Part shown: one piece after another, positions 5,834-5,847 of the stretch
Layout of the letters: the number at the start of each line of letters is the position of its first letter
How positions within the stretch are numbered: the first letter of the stretch is position 1
Source: an uncultured Eggerthellaceae bacterium
GTDB lineage: Bacteria > Actinomycetota > Coriobacteriia > Coriobacteriales > Eggerthellaceae
Assembly (NCBI GenBank): GCA_910588205.1
Contig: CAJUQK010000050.1
Span: forward strand, 1 to 5,847
Direction of reading: 5' to 3'
Length of the DNA stretch: 5,847 nt
Program-made: the position numbers and the translations under genes
The notes under the pieces: generated by a model
What the model was told of the DNA's origin: nothing
What the model saw: the letters and a program-made list of their open reading frames with translations, nothing else
The model's database searches: none

Positions 5834-5847
5834 GTAAGGTTCTCTAT

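Overview
The window reads as chromosomal DNA from a Gram-positive-type, probably anaerobic bacterium of moderately high GC content. My best guess is an actinobacterium of the Coriobacteriia type (Eggerthella/Slackia-like). This rests on the strong GAGGAGG ribosome binding sites, an MscL with a C-terminal zinc ribbon, a sensor kinase with an ADASHELKTPLTV H-box and no full HAMP domain, and a hydrogenase-maturation HypF. The taxonomic call is an inference, not a match.

Layout: (1) 1-106 is a short leader with a candidate extended -10 promoter. (2) 107-2599 (+) is hypF, the carbamoyltransferase that makes the cyanide ligands of [NiFe]-hydrogenases. (3) Converging on it from the minus strand is mscL (2630-3088), a mechanosensitive channel carrying a CxxC-x10-CxxC knuckle; an imperfect hairpin lies between the two stop codons. 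(4) Upstream of mscL, also on the minus strand, is a two-component system: an OmpR/PhoB-type response regulator (4687-5355), then 6 nt later its sensor histidine kinase (3154-4680). mscL follows after 65 bp and may be co-transcribed. (5) 5356-5847 is a 492-bp stretch with no credible protein gene but dense regulatory structure.

The intergenic region is the most interesting part. Upstream of the response regulator are four copies of a CCTGAAA/TTTCAGG heptamer. They form two tandem pairs with an exact 11-bp period, in opposite orientation, and are placed symmetrically about 5438.5. This is the expected geometry for OmpR/PhoB-family operators serving two divergent promoters. The leftward pair faces the response regulator gene. 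The rightward pair ends 9 bp before a TATATT -10 box that would start a plus-strand transcript near 5484. That transcript has no convincing ORF, holds several hairpins and ends at a textbook intrinsic terminator (5655-5693). The terminator loop reads GGATACCTCCT, nearly the anti-Shine-Dalgarno 3' tail of 16S rRNA. I infer a small RNA of about 210 nt, probably controlled by the adjacent two-component system and possibly acting on ribosome binding sites. A second block of hairpins with its own terminator follows (5738-5833), so either two tandem RNAs or a complex leader for a gene beyond the window is possible.
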